Below are positions 17,429-24,887 of a DNA stretch of 64,000 nt, piece by piece. The position numbers and the translations under genes were made by a program. Source of the DNA: Streptomyces sp. HUAS ZL42 (lineage in GTDB: Bacteria > Actinomycetota > Actinomycetes > Streptomycetales > Streptomycetaceae); assembly GCF_040782645.1 (NCBI RefSeq), contig NZ_CP160403.1, forward strand, positions 8,777,001 through 8,841,000, written 5' to 3'. Below the pieces are notes generated by a model that saw nothing but the letters and a program-made list of their open reading frames with translations, searched no databases and was not told where the DNA came from. Position 1 is the stretch's first letter; each line of letters opens with the position of its first letter.

Positions 17429-17821
17429 TCAGCAGTCGCGGAACTCCGGGGACTGGTTGAGGATCTGGGCGCGCAGGGAGGTGAACCGGGTATGGGTCGC
17501 GCCCCCGCGGTCCTCGGGGCGGAAGACGGCGACACGGTGGCAGTTCTGGAAGGCGAGCGCGACGCCGAAGTGCCTCTCCAGGGTGCCCCGGATCGCGTCG
17601 CTGGACAGTGCCCGCAGCAGCTGTCCGCGTTCCTTCTCGGAGGGCGGCGGGGTCTGGTTGTCGGTGAACTCCGCGTTGCCGTCCCGCAGTTCGCCGACGA
17701 GGCGGGCGACGAGATCATAGGCGTACGGCAGGGACGTACGGACCGTTTCCACGAAGTCCTCCTCCCGCACCTCGCCGTTCTCGGCTTCGGCGAGCAGTTG
17801 CGGGGAGACATCGAGCGACAT
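17429..17821 (-). CDS. conserved small protein next to a CooC-like ATPase
   Basis: This 130-residue acidic, soluble protein starts at ATG 17821 with an AGGA motif about 9 nt upstream. It begins MSLDVSPQLLAEAENGEV and contains SLPYAYDLVARLVGELRDG and FGVALAFQNCHRVAVF, with one cysteine in the FQNCHR segment and a second at its C-terminal end. I do not recognise a family. It lies 37 nt downstream of the CooC-like ATPase on the same strand, so the two are probably co-transcribed and may work together. Confidence 0.7.
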   Translation of the reverse strand: MSLDVSPQLLAEAENGEVREEDFVETVRTSLPYAYDLVARLVGELRDGNAEFTDNQTPPPSEKERGQLLRALSSDAIRGTLERHFGVALAFQNCHRVAVFRPEDRGGATHTRFTSLRAQILNQSPEFRDC

Positions 17822-17858
17822 GAAGATGCGTCCTGTCTGTTGAAGGTGCTGATGGGGG

Positions 17859-18818
17859 TCAGGCGAAGGCCGGCAGGGCCGCGGGGCCGTGCCGGAAGCC
17901 GGGGTCGACCTGGTCGGCGAGGTCCTGGCCCGTCGCGTCGTTGGCCCAGGCGGCGGCGTTGCGCAGGTGGAACTCGACGGCGTGCCGCTGGAAGGCGGCC
18001 CAGTCCTTGGTGCGGGCGTCCACGGCCTCGCGCAGCCGGTCCAGGGCCTTTGCGTTGTGCGGCTCCAGGTCGCCGGGAGCGCGGCCCTGCTCCTGGGCGC
18101 GTACGAAGGTGGACTGTTCGCAGTGGGCGAGGAGGGCGTCGCCGATGTGCTCCCGGAGGAAGGCGAGGTCGTCCGCACCGCCGACCTTGTTGCCGACCAC
18201 GGCGACCGGGATGCCGAACTCGGCGGCGTGCTCGCGGTACTGGCGGTAGACCGAGACGCTCTTCAGGGTCGGCTCGACGACCAGGAAGGTCATGTCGAAC
18301 CGGGTGAACAGGCCGGAGGCGAACGCGTCGGCGCCCGCGGTCATGTCGACGACGACGTACTCGCCGGGACCGTCCACGAGGTGGTTGAGGTACAGCTCGA
18401 CGGCGCCGAGCTTGGAGTGATAGCAGGCCACCCCGAGGTCGCTCTCGTCGAAGGCTCCGGTGACCATCAGCGCCACCCCGCCCACCTCCTGGACGTGACG
18501 GGCGTGGATCTCGTCGTCGCCCAGCAGCCGCAGCAGCCGGGAGCCCCGTCCGGGCGGGGTCGTCTTGACCATGGCGTCGCGGGACGCGATCCGCGGGTTC
18601 GTGCCCCGCAGATGGTCCTTGATCTCGCCGGTCCGTGCGCTGAGCGGCGGCGCGGTGAAGAACTCGTCCTCGGCGAGACCGAGCGCTTGGGCGAGGTGCT
18701 GGTTGATGTCGCCGTCGATGGCGACGACCGGCGCGCCGGAGCGTGCCAGGTGACGGGAGAAGAGGGCGGACAGGGTCGTCTTGCCGCTGCCGCCCTTGCC
18801 GACGAACGCCACGCGCAT
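17859..18818 (-). CDS. CooC/MinD-type deviant Walker ATPase
   Basis: This 319-residue P-loop ATPase belongs to the SIMIBI class and is most like CooC, the nickel-insertion ATPase of CO dehydrogenase: FVGKGGSGKTT (residues 6-15, deviant Walker A with signature lysine), VVAIDGDINQH, VVVDMTAGADAFASG (Walker B region) and VVGNKVGG. Where CooC proteins carry a metal-binding Cys-x-Cys, this one has C132-Y-H134, so metal binding, if any, would differ. No CODH or nickel enzyme gene is in the window. It heads a two-gene operon with the 130-residue protein, and a Zur-like dyad lies just upstream. Confidence 0.8.
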   Translation of the reverse strand: MRVAFVGKGGSGKTTLSALFSRHLARSGAPVVAIDGDINQHLAQALGLAEDEFFTAPPLSARTGEIKDHLRGTNPRIASRDAMVKTTPPGRGSRLLRLLGDDEIHARHVQEVGGVALMVTGAFDESDLGVACYHSKLGAVELYLNHLVDGPGEYVVVDMTAGADAFASGLFTRFDMTFLVVEPTLKSVSVYRQYREHAAEFGIPVAVVGNKVGGADDLAFLREHIGDALLAHCEQSTFVRAQEQGRAPGDLEPHNAKALDRLREAVDARTKDWAAFQRHAVEFHLRNAAAWANDATGQDLADQVDPGFRHGPAALPAFA

Positions 18819-18834
18819 GACTAACCGTTCCTAT

Positions 18835-18849
18835 TGGAAATGGATTTCA
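18835..18849. promoter_or_regulatory. Zur-like dyad upstream of the CooC-like ATPase
   Basis: TGGAAATGGATTTCA lies 17-31 nt upstream of the ATPase start codon in an AT-rich patch. It matches, at 12 of 15 positions, the Streptomyces Zur-box form TGAAAATGATTTTCA as I remember it. On the minus strand a -10-like TATGCT (18857-18852) would place the transcription start within the dyad, fitting a repressor site. The match is by eye. Confidence 0.35.
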
Positions 18850-18942
18850 TGAGCATAGGTTGGACAGGTGGCGGCGTGGTGTCAAATCGCCGCCACCGGC
18901 AACTTGCTCACGACAACGGTGAGTTGCGCTCTGCCGTGAACG

Positions 18943-19524
18943 TCAGCGTGTCCCGCTCCAGTTGTGGGCGACGTCCACCACGACACGGCCGTCCAGCGCA
19001 AACACCCGGAACGGCAGTCGGGCGCGGACTCCGAGGCCGAGCTGTGTGTCACCCTCGAAGCTGCCCGCGAAGCGGGTGTCCCGGAAGGTGCGGTACCCCG
19101 TGAGGTCCACACCCGGCAGGGGGCGACCCGCCCGTGCGGGATAGGCGGGGGCGCCGGAGTCGGGGTAGTAGGCGGGCGCGGTCACCCGTACCTCGAGGAC
19201 GGCTCCGCCGCTGACGGGTATGAGGCGGCCGGAACCGTCCTGGTAGAGATGGCTGACGTACCTGACCGAGTACCCGAGGTGGCCGGCGCTCGCCCCGGGC
19301 ACGTCGACGACCATCCGGTCGAAGCAGGTGTGACGGCCGGTCCTGACGTTCTTCACAGGATCCGTCGTGCCGGCGTCACGTGTCTTGGCGAGGCTGCCCC
19401 AGCCGGTCGGGCAGGCCGTGGCCTGTGTCGTGCTGACCGGGGCGGCGTCGGCCGGTATCGCGGCCACCCCCAGCGTTGCGGTCATGAGAGCGAGGGCCGT
19501 CAAGGCCGTTCTGCTTCGCTCCAT
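18943..19524 (-). CDS. secreted AMIN-like domain protein
   Basis: This 193-residue protein has a signal peptide (MERSRTALTALALMTATLGV, probable cleavage after ADA near residue 27) and a mature domain with HTCFDRMVVDVPGA, GYSVRYVS, GGAVLEVRVTAPAY, FAGSFEGDTQLGLGVRARLPFRVF and VVVDVAHNW, typical of AMIN-like domains. Such domains probably bind cell-wall components outside the cell. ATG 19524 is preceded by GGGAGA. The reading frame upstream is open into the decayed LuxR gene, but the signal peptide and ribosome-binding site fix this start. Confidence 0.8.
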   Translation of the reverse strand: MERSRTALTALALMTATLGVAAIPADAAPVSTTQATACPTGWGSLAKTRDAGTTDPVKNVRTGRHTCFDRMVVDVPGASAGHLGYSVRYVSHLYQDGSGRLIPVSGGAVLEVRVTAPAYYPDSGAPAYPARAGRPLPGVDLTGYRTFRDTRFAGSFEGDTQLGLGVRARLPFRVFALDGRVVVDVAHNWSGTR

Positions 19525-19934
19525 GATGTCTCCCAAGTGTGCGAAGTGCCTGATATCTGGTGAGACACACTGATTACCCCAACGGTTGCATCGTTGCCCG
19601 AGCTTTGTGATTGCGGGGGCGGACGCCGCGGGTCGGCCGGCCCTGAACCTCGCTGCCGGTTGGCTGCGCGAACGGATGCCGAGCTTCGTGCAGATGTGGG
19701 TCAGGTGATATTGCACGGTCTTCACGGAGATGTACAGCTCCAGCGCGGTCTGCCTGTTGCCCGCCGCCACCAGCCGGGCCACCGCCTGCTCCTGCGGTGT
19801 GAGGTGGGAGAGGCCGGGCGCCGAGGTCGAGGCAGGCGCCGCGCGCCTTGTGGAGGGCCGCGTCGGCCTCCCGGCGCTTGCCTGCCCGGCGCAGGGTCTG
19901 ACCGTGGGCGAAGTCTGCGCTGCGGGCAGCGGTG

Positions 19935-19966
19935 AGGCCCGCCTCGGTCCGGACCGAGGCGGGCCT
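19935..19966. repeat. perfect 32-bp palindrome
   Basis: AGGCCCGCCTCGGTCC is followed immediately by its exact reverse complement, giving a 32-bp palindrome with no loop. It lies inside the decayed LAL gene. It could be a terminator-like hairpin or cruciform, a protein-binding site, or a rearrangement scar. Confidence 0.85.
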
Positions 19967-19985
19967 GGGTGGGATGGCGGCCGCG

Positions 19986-20053
19986 GCGGGCTCCGCGTTC
20001 CTCGTGCGGGGTGAGAAAGGCGGGCTCCGCGTTCCTCGTGCGGGGTGAGAAAA
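19986..20053. repeat. 34-bp tandem direct repeat, two copies
   Basis: The 34-nt unit at 19986-20019 is repeated at 20020-20053 with 33 of 34 identities; both copies contain CTCCGCGTTCCTCGTGCGGG. As 34 is not a multiple of three, the duplication alone shifts the reading frame of the decayed LAL gene. Confidence 0.85.
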
Positions 20054-20057
20054 GTGA

Positions 20058-20090
20058 CCGGCCTCTCGAGCCGGCCTCTCGAGCCGGCCT
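20058..20090. repeat. 13-bp tandem repeat, two and a half copies
   Basis: CCGGCCTCTCGAG occurs at 20058-20070 and 20071-20083, followed by a partial CCGGCCT at 20084-20090. It lies next to the 34-bp duplication in the same pseudogene and is also frame-disrupting. Confidence 0.8.
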
Positions 20091-20339
20091 GTCAGCACCA
20101 GGGCGTTGGTGTTCACGTCCGGCCAGGGGCGGAACCCTGGTTCGTCGACCGCCCCCGCACCGGCGGGTGAACGACCGGGGGACAGGTCCGCGATGACACG
20201 CTCGTAGACGCCGCGGGCCTCGGCCACCCGGGCGCGGGCGAGGCAGGAGGGGACCGGCGTGACCTGACTCGTCGCCGGCCCGACGTGCGCCTGGCTCCCG
20301 GGCTGGACGGAATCGGACACCGCGGGGCCGGGAACATGC

Positions 20340-21119
20340 TCAGACGGTGATGACGCGGATCCCCGCCTCCTCGAGCCGCCGCACCGTGTCCGCCCCGGCA
20401 GCCGTGTCCGTGACCAGCGTGTCCACCGACTCGGACCCGCAGATCCGGGCGAACGCCCGGCGCCCCAGCTTGCTGGAGTCGGCGGCCACCACCACGCGCT
20501 CCGCCCGCTCGCACAGCAGCCGGTTGATCGCCGCCTCCGCCTCGTCGTGCGCGGCGGCGCCGTGCGTGACGTCGAACGAGACCACTCCGAGTACCGCCAC
20601 GTCCATCGTGATCTGGCTCAGTACGCCGTCCGCCAGTGGACCGATCAGCTCGTACGACTGTGCCCGTGCCACGCCACCAGTGACCACGATCTTGAACTGG
20701 GGCCGTACGGCCAGTTCGTTGGCGATGTTGAGCGCGTTCGTGACGACGGTCAGCGCGGGCGAGCCGGAGGCGAGGTCGCCGCGCACCGCCAGCGCGCGCG
20801 CCACCTCGGTGGTGGTCGTGCCGCCGGTCAGTCCGACCGCTTCGCCGGGCGCGATCAGGTCCGCCACCGCTTTGGCGATGCGCTGCTTCTCGGAGGCGTG
20901 CCGGGCGGTCTTGTAGCGCAGGGGCAGTTCGTAGGACACGCCGTGGACGACCGCGCCGCCACGGGTGCGCACGAGCATCTGCTGCTCGGCGAGCTGGTCG
21001 AAGTCGCGCCGGATCGTGGCGGCCGACACCCGCAGTTCACCGGCGGCTTCCTCGACGTCGAGGCGGCCGCGGTCGACGAGCAGCTCCAACAGCGCCTTCC
21101 AGCGGGCGTCGCGCGACAT
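20340..21119 (-). CDS. DeoR/GlpR-family sugar-metabolism repressor
   Basis: This 259-residue protein has the DeoR N-terminal winged HTH (RWKALLELLVDRGRLDVEEA, then ELRVSAATIRRDFDQLAEQ) and the sugar-phosphate-isomerase-like effector domain with GLTGGTTTTEVARAL and VVAADSSKLGRRAFA. It is divergent from the SIS-domain gene with a 124-nt shared region carrying an inverted repeat, so it most likely represses the SIS/aldolase operon and responds to a phosphorylated amino sugar or ketose. The ligand is inferred from context. Confidence 0.88.
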   Translation of the reverse strand: MSRDARWKALLELLVDRGRLDVEEAAGELRVSAATIRRDFDQLAEQQMLVRTRGGAVVHGVSYELPLRYKTARHASEKQRIAKAVADLIAPGEAVGLTGGTTTTEVARALAVRGDLASGSPALTVVTNALNIANELAVRPQFKIVVTGGVARAQSYELIGPLADGVLSQITMDVAVLGVVSFDVTHGAAAHDEAEAAINRLLCERAERVVVAADSSKLGRRAFARICGSESVDTLVTDTAAGADTVRRLEEAGIRVITV

Positions 21120-21181
21120 CCGGGCCCTCCGTCTCCTCGATCTCTCGCGACCTTAGCGCACCCTTTCCTCAGCTGCCGTGC

Positions 21182-21224
21182 TTGATTGTGCTCGAAAGTG
21201 CGCTGTATCTTGCAAGAACAATCA
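21182..21224 (+). promoter_or_regulatory. candidate promoter/operator of the SIS-aldolase operon
   Basis: TTGATT (21182-21187) and TATCTT (21206-21211) are spaced by 18 nt. TGATTGT (21183-21189) is repeated in inverted orientation as ACAATCA (21218-21224), flanking the -10 region. DeoR-family repressors often bind such TGATTG-type repeats, and the deoR gene is divergent here. Confidence 0.45.
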
Positions 21225-21243
21225 GATCGCGGAGGGGTGGGGC

Positions 21244-22125
21244 ATGACCCATGTCGAACACGAGCTGAGCAGCCAGCCCGAGTGCTGGACGCGCGCCGCC
21301 GCGGAGGCGGCGGGCCACGCCGGGGTGCTGCCGGAGCCCGGGCAGCGGGTCGCGGTCGTCGGCTGCGGCACCTCGTACTTCATGGCGCAGTCGGTCGCGG
21401 CCCTGCGCGAGGGCGCGGGCCAGGGGGAGACGGACGCCTTCGCCGCCTCCGAGTTCCCGTACGGCCGGCACTACGACCGTGTCGTCGCCCTCACCCGTTC
21501 CGGTACGACGACCGAGGTGCTCGACCTGCTCGGGCGCCTGAAGGGACGTACACCCACCACCGCGATCACCGCGGACCCGCACACCCCCGTCATGACGGCC
21601 GCCGACGACGTCGTCGTGCTCGACTACGCCGACGAACGCTCCGTCGTCCAGACCCGGTTCGCGACCACCGCGCTGACCCTCCTCCGTACCCATCTGGGCC
21701 TGCACACCGACGTGGTCGTCGCCGACGCACGCACCGCGATCGCCGCCGATCTGCCCGAAGGGCTCGTGGACTGCAGGCAGTTCACCTTCCTCGGCCGCGG
21801 CTGGACCGTGGGGCTGGCGAGTGAGGCCGGGCTGAAGATGCGTGAGGCGTCACTGTCCTGGACCGAGGCCTACCCGGCGATGGAGTACCGGCACGGCCCC
21901 ATCAGCATCAGCACCACCGGCACGGCGACCTGGATGTTCGGCGACGCACCCGCGGGACTGGCCGAACAGGTACGCGCCACGGGCGGGCGGTGGATCGAGG
22001 GCCGCCTCGACCCGCTCGCCGAACTGGTCCGGGCCCAGCGGCTCGCGGTGGCGGTCGCGGCGGCACGCCGCCTCGACCCCGACAGCCCGCGCCACCTCAC
22101 CCGCTCGATCGTCCTCGCCCCCTGA
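21244..22125 (+). CDS. SIS-domain sugar-phosphate isomerase/deaminase (AgaS-like)
   Basis: This 293-residue protein has tandem SIS folds: VAVVGCGTSYFMAQSVA with a phosphosugar-binding GCGTSYF, ALTRSGTTTEVLDLL, FLGRGWTVGLASEAGLKMREAS and EYRHGPIS. These match AgaS and the isomerase half of GlmS. The likely substrate is an amino-sugar or ketose 6-phosphate, converted to tagatose- or fructose-6-phosphate. ATG 21244 has a purine-rich GGAGGGG upstream. The aldolase gene follows 20 nt later, forming an operon. Confidence 0.85.
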   Translation: MTHVEHELSSQPECWTRAAAEAAGHAGVLPEPGQRVAVVGCGTSYFMAQSVAALREGAGQGETDAFAASEFPYGRHYDRVVALTRSGTTTEVLDLLGRLKGRTPTTAITADPHTPVMTAADDVVVLDYADERSVVQTRFATTALTLLRTHLGLHTDVVVADARTAIAADLPEGLVDCRQFTFLGRGWTVGLASEAGLKMREASLSWTEAYPAMEYRHGPISISTTGTATWMFGDAPAGLAEQVRATGGRWIEGRLDPLAELVRAQRLAVAVAAARRLDPDSPRHLTRSIVLAP

Positions 22126-22145
22126 CCCTCCAGGAAGGACAGGCC

Positions 22146-23006
22146 GTGCCCCTCACGAGCACCGGCGAGCTGGTCACCCGCGCCGCAGCAGCCCGCTCCG
22201 CCGTCGCCGCGTTCAACATCATCACGCTGGAACACGTCGAGGCCGTCATCGCGGGCGCAGAGTCCGCGGCCGCGCCCGTCGTCCTCCAGGTCAGCGAGAA
22301 CGCCGTCACGTTCCGCTACGGACGCCTGCTCCCGCTCGCCCGCGCCGCGGTCGCCGCCGCCGAACAAGCCGCCGTCCCCGTCGCGTTGCACCTCGACCAC
22401 ATCCAGAGCGACACCCTGCTGCGCCAGGCCCCGGACGCCGGATTCAGCTCGGTGATGTACGACGCGTCCCGCCTGCCCTACGCCGAGAACCTCGCCGCGA
22501 CACGCGCTGCCGTCGACTGGGCGCATGCCCGAGGGCTGTGGATCGAGGCGGAGTTGGGGCAGATCGGCGGCAAGGACGGCCGGGCCCCGCTCGACGCCCA
22601 CGCGCCCGGCGCCCGCACCGATCCCGCCGAGGCCCGCGCCTTCGTCGCAGATTCCGCAGTGGACGCACTGGCCGTCGCCATCGGCAGCGTCCACGCGATG
22701 ACCACGCGCACCGCCGCCCTCGACCACGACCTCCTCAAACGCCTCTCGACCACCCTCGACGTGCCGCTCGTCCTGCACGGCTCCTCCGGCGTCCCGGACG
22801 GTGAACTGGCCGCCGCGGTCGCGGGCGGCATCGCCAAGGTGAACGTCGGCACCGCCCTCAACCTGGCCATGACCGGCGCGATCAGGGAGTTCCTCGCAGA
22901 GCACCCCGAGGCGGCCGACTCGCGCAGGTACCTGAGCATCGGCCGGGAGGCGATGGTGCGGACCGTGGCCGGACTCGTTCAGGTGATCGGCGGACCTACT
23001 TCTTGA
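22146..23006 (+). CDS. class II fructose/tagatose-bisphosphate aldolase
   Basis: This 286-residue zinc aldolase (GatY/KbaY/Fba type) starts at GTG 22146 after AGGAAGG. It has FNIITLEHVEAVIAGAE, VALHLDHIQSD with zinc-ligand histidine and catalytic aspartate, IEAELGQIGGKDG, AVAIGSVHAM, LHGSSGVPDGE and KVNVGTALN (phosphate loop). It cleaves a ketohexose bisphosphate to DHAP and glyceraldehyde-3-phosphate. The operon lacks its own 6-phosphofructo- or tagatokinase, so that step must be encoded elsewhere. The last 11 bp overlap the convergent methyltransferase gene. Confidence 0.88.
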   Translation: MPLTSTGELVTRAAAARSAVAAFNIITLEHVEAVIAGAESAAAPVVLQVSENAVTFRYGRLLPLARAAVAAAEQAAVPVALHLDHIQSDTLLRQAPDAGFSSVMYDASRLPYAENLAATRAAVDWAHARGLWIEAELGQIGGKDGRAPLDAHAPGARTDPAEARAFVADSAVDALAVAIGSVHAMTTRTAALDHDLLKRLSTTLDVPLVLHGSSGVPDGELAAAVAGGIAKVNVGTALNLAMTGAIREFLAEHPEAADSRRYLSIGREAMVRTVAGLVQVIGGPTS

Positions 23007-24141
23007 CGGCCTTCAGCACCACGAACTTCGGGTCGCTCGCCACCAGTCGGCTGTTGCCGAACAGCCGCCGCAGCTTGACGTGGTAGCCCAGGTGCCGGTT
23101 GCCGATCACCCACAGCTCACCGCCCGGTCGCAGCGCCCGGTGCGCCCCGGTGAACATCCGCCACGCCGTCGCGTCCGTCGTGGCCTGGTGCGAGTGGAAC
23201 GGCGGATTGTTGATGACGATGTCCACGCTGGCGTCCGGCACCCCGGCCAGCCCGTCCCCGACGCGGAACTCGGCGTGCCCGGGCACCCCGTTCGCCTTGT
23301 ACGTCGCCTCCGCCGAGGCCACGGCCTGGAACGACTCGTCCGTGAACAGCACCTCGGCCTCGGGATTGGCCAACGCCACCGCCGTACCGACGATCCCGTT
23401 GCCGCAGCCCAGGTCCACGACCCGGCGCGGCCCCCGCGTCTGCGGCAGATGCCGGAGGAAGAACCGGGTGCCGATGTCGAGCCGGTCGGCGCAGAACACG
23501 CCCGCGTGACTGACGACCGTGCGCCCGGAGACGGGACCTATGCCCTCGGGGAGCGTGTAGCTGTACGGCCACGGATTGGCGGCCCGCGCCCGCGAAACAT
23601 CCGGAGTGCAGAAGATCAGCCGGGCCTTCCGCTCGGCGAGGGAGGTCCGGGTCGGGCCGAGGATGCGCTCGAACAACTGCAGGGTCGAGGTGTGGATCTC
23701 CTTCACCATGCCCGTGCCGACGACGACCGTGCTCGCGTGCAGGGCGGGCGCCAGCCGCAGCAACTGGTCCTCGAGCAGCGCCAGGCTCTTCGGCACCCGC
23801 ACCAGGAGGACGTCGACGCTGTCGGGCGGTGGATCCTGCGTGGTGAGCAGCCGTACGGAACCCCTCTCGGCGCCGGCCCGGGCGAGGTTGGCCCGTGTCG
23901 CCTCCTGGGCCGTGAAGGAGTCGGTGATCTGCACCGGCCGGTGCGCCGCCAGCGCCGTGACCAGCGCGCCCCAGCGGTCCCCGACGACCACGACCGTGCC
24001 GGACAGCGGGACCTTGTGCTCGGCGAGATGCCTGAGGAGGTACTCGTCGGAGGCGTCCCAGGCGCGCAGCCGGTCACGCGGGTCCTCGGGGAATCGGGCG
24101 AGTGCCGGCTCGCCCCAGGGCGTCGTCATACGGTCGTTCAT
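22996..24141 (-). CDS. RlmG-like 23S rRNA (guanine-N2) methyltransferase
   Basis: This 381-residue protein has an inactive-looking N-terminal domain and a C-terminal SAM-dependent methyltransferase domain (VVDLGCGNGIVGTAVAL near residue 240 and the catalytic NNPPFHSH near 312), the layout of RlmG/RsmC. NPPF-type enzymes methylate the exocyclic N2 of guanine, here probably in 23S rRNA. ATG 24141 is used; ATG 24126, which gives MTTPWGE, is an alternative start. Confidence 0.82.
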   Translation of the reverse strand: MNDRMTTPWGEPALARFPEDPRDRLRAWDASDEYLLRHLAEHKVPLSGTVVVVGDRWGALVTALAAHRPVQITDSFTAQEATRANLARAGAERGSVRLLTTQDPPPDSVDVLLVRVPKSLALLEDQLLRLAPALHASTVVVGTGMVKEIHTSTLQLFERILGPTRTSLAERKARLIFCTPDVSRARAANPWPYSYTLPEGIGPVSGRTVVSHAGVFCADRLDIGTRFFLRHLPQTRGPRRVVDLGCGNGIVGTAVALANPEAEVLFTDESFQAVASAEATYKANGVPGHAEFRVGDGLAGVPDASVDIVINNPPFHSHQATTDATAWRMFTGAHRALRPGGELWVIGNRHLGYHVKLRRLFGNSRLVASDPKFVVLKAVKK

Positions 24142-24197
24142 CGTGCGTCCAGGCTAGCGGAGCCGCAGCTCACAGACGGTGGGGGAGGATGGACCCC

Positions 24198-24860
24198 ATG
24201 GAGGCCCAGCTGTTCCCCAGGGAGCGTAAGGAGATCGCGCCCGGCGCCGTCCACGTACCGGACTGGCTCGGCCGGGAGCGCGGGCGGGAGCTGGTCGCGG
24301 CCTGCCGGGAGTGGGCCCGACCGCCCGCCGGACTGCGCACGGTCCGCACCCCCGGCGGCGGCACGATGACCGCCCGGCAGGTCTGTCTGGGCTGGCACTG
24401 GTATCCGTACGCCTACGCCCGCACGGTCGCCGACGGCGACGGGGCGCCCGTGAAACCGTTCCCCGCGTGGCTGGGGGAGCTGGGACGGCGCGCGGTGACC
24501 GAGGCGTTCGGTCCGGACGCGGCCACGACGGCGGCGTACGACATCGCACTGATCAACTTCTATGACGGCGGCGCCCGCATGGGCATGCACCGCGACAGCG
24601 ACGAGAAGTCCGACGCTCCGGTCGTGTCCCTGAGCCTCGGCGACACCTGTGTCTTCCGCTTCGGGAACACCGAGACCCGGACCCGGCCGTACACGGACGT
24701 CGAACTGCGCAGCGGTGACCTGTTCGTTTTCGGCGGACCCTCCCGGTTCGCCTACCACGGGGTGCCGCGCGTGCACCCGGGCACGGCGCCGGCCGGGCTG
24801 GGGCTGACCGGCCGGCTGAACATCACCCTGCGGGTCAGCGGCTTCCCGGCCGCCACCTGA
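24198..24860 (+). CDS. alkB: AlkB-type Fe(II)/2-oxoglutarate dioxygenase
   Basis: This 220-residue protein has the AlkB iron triad H131-x-D133 (MGMHRDSDEKS) and H187 (FAYHGVPRV), and the 2-oxoglutarate/substrate motif R206-LNIT-R212 (RLNITLR). It oxidatively removes 1-methyladenine and 3-methylcytosine lesions from DNA or RNA. ATG 24198 is preferred over ATG 24189, because GGGGGAGGA lies at a workable distance only for the former. It is divergent from the methyltransferase gene. Confidence 0.9.
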   Translation: MEAQLFPRERKEIAPGAVHVPDWLGRERGRELVAACREWARPPAGLRTVRTPGGGTMTARQVCLGWHWYPYAYARTVADGDGAPVKPFPAWLGELGRRAVTEAFGPDAATTAAYDIALINFYDGGARMGMHRDSDEKSDAPVVSLSLGDTCVFRFGNTETRTRPYTDVELRSGDLFVFGGPSRFAYHGVPRVHPGTAPAGLGLTGRLNITLRVSGFPAAT

Positions 24861-24887
24861 CGAACGGATCATGGGAGACTCGCCCTC

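Larger units (their letters stand above)
19590..20320 (-). pseudogene. decayed LAL/LuxR regulator
   Basis: The minus strand of this 815-nt gap contains pieces of a LAL regulator in different frames. VAEARGVYERVIADLS and FRPWPDVNTNALVLTGRLE resemble the helical repeat region, then DFAHGQTLRRAGKRREADAAL, and finally a good LuxR HTH (VARLVAAGNRQTALELYISV, then KTVQYHLTHICTKLGIRSRS). Between them lie tandem duplications of 34 and 13 bp and a 32-bp perfect palindrome, none a multiple of three, so no continuous product can be made. The natural stop after the HTH is missing and that frame runs on into the next gene. Confidence 0.75.

Noticed and set aside
17859..18818. ParA/chromosome-partition role for the CooC-like ATPase
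   Set aside because: No ParB gene or parS-like repeats are nearby, and the motifs (GKGGSGKTT with IDGDINQH) fit the CooC branch better.
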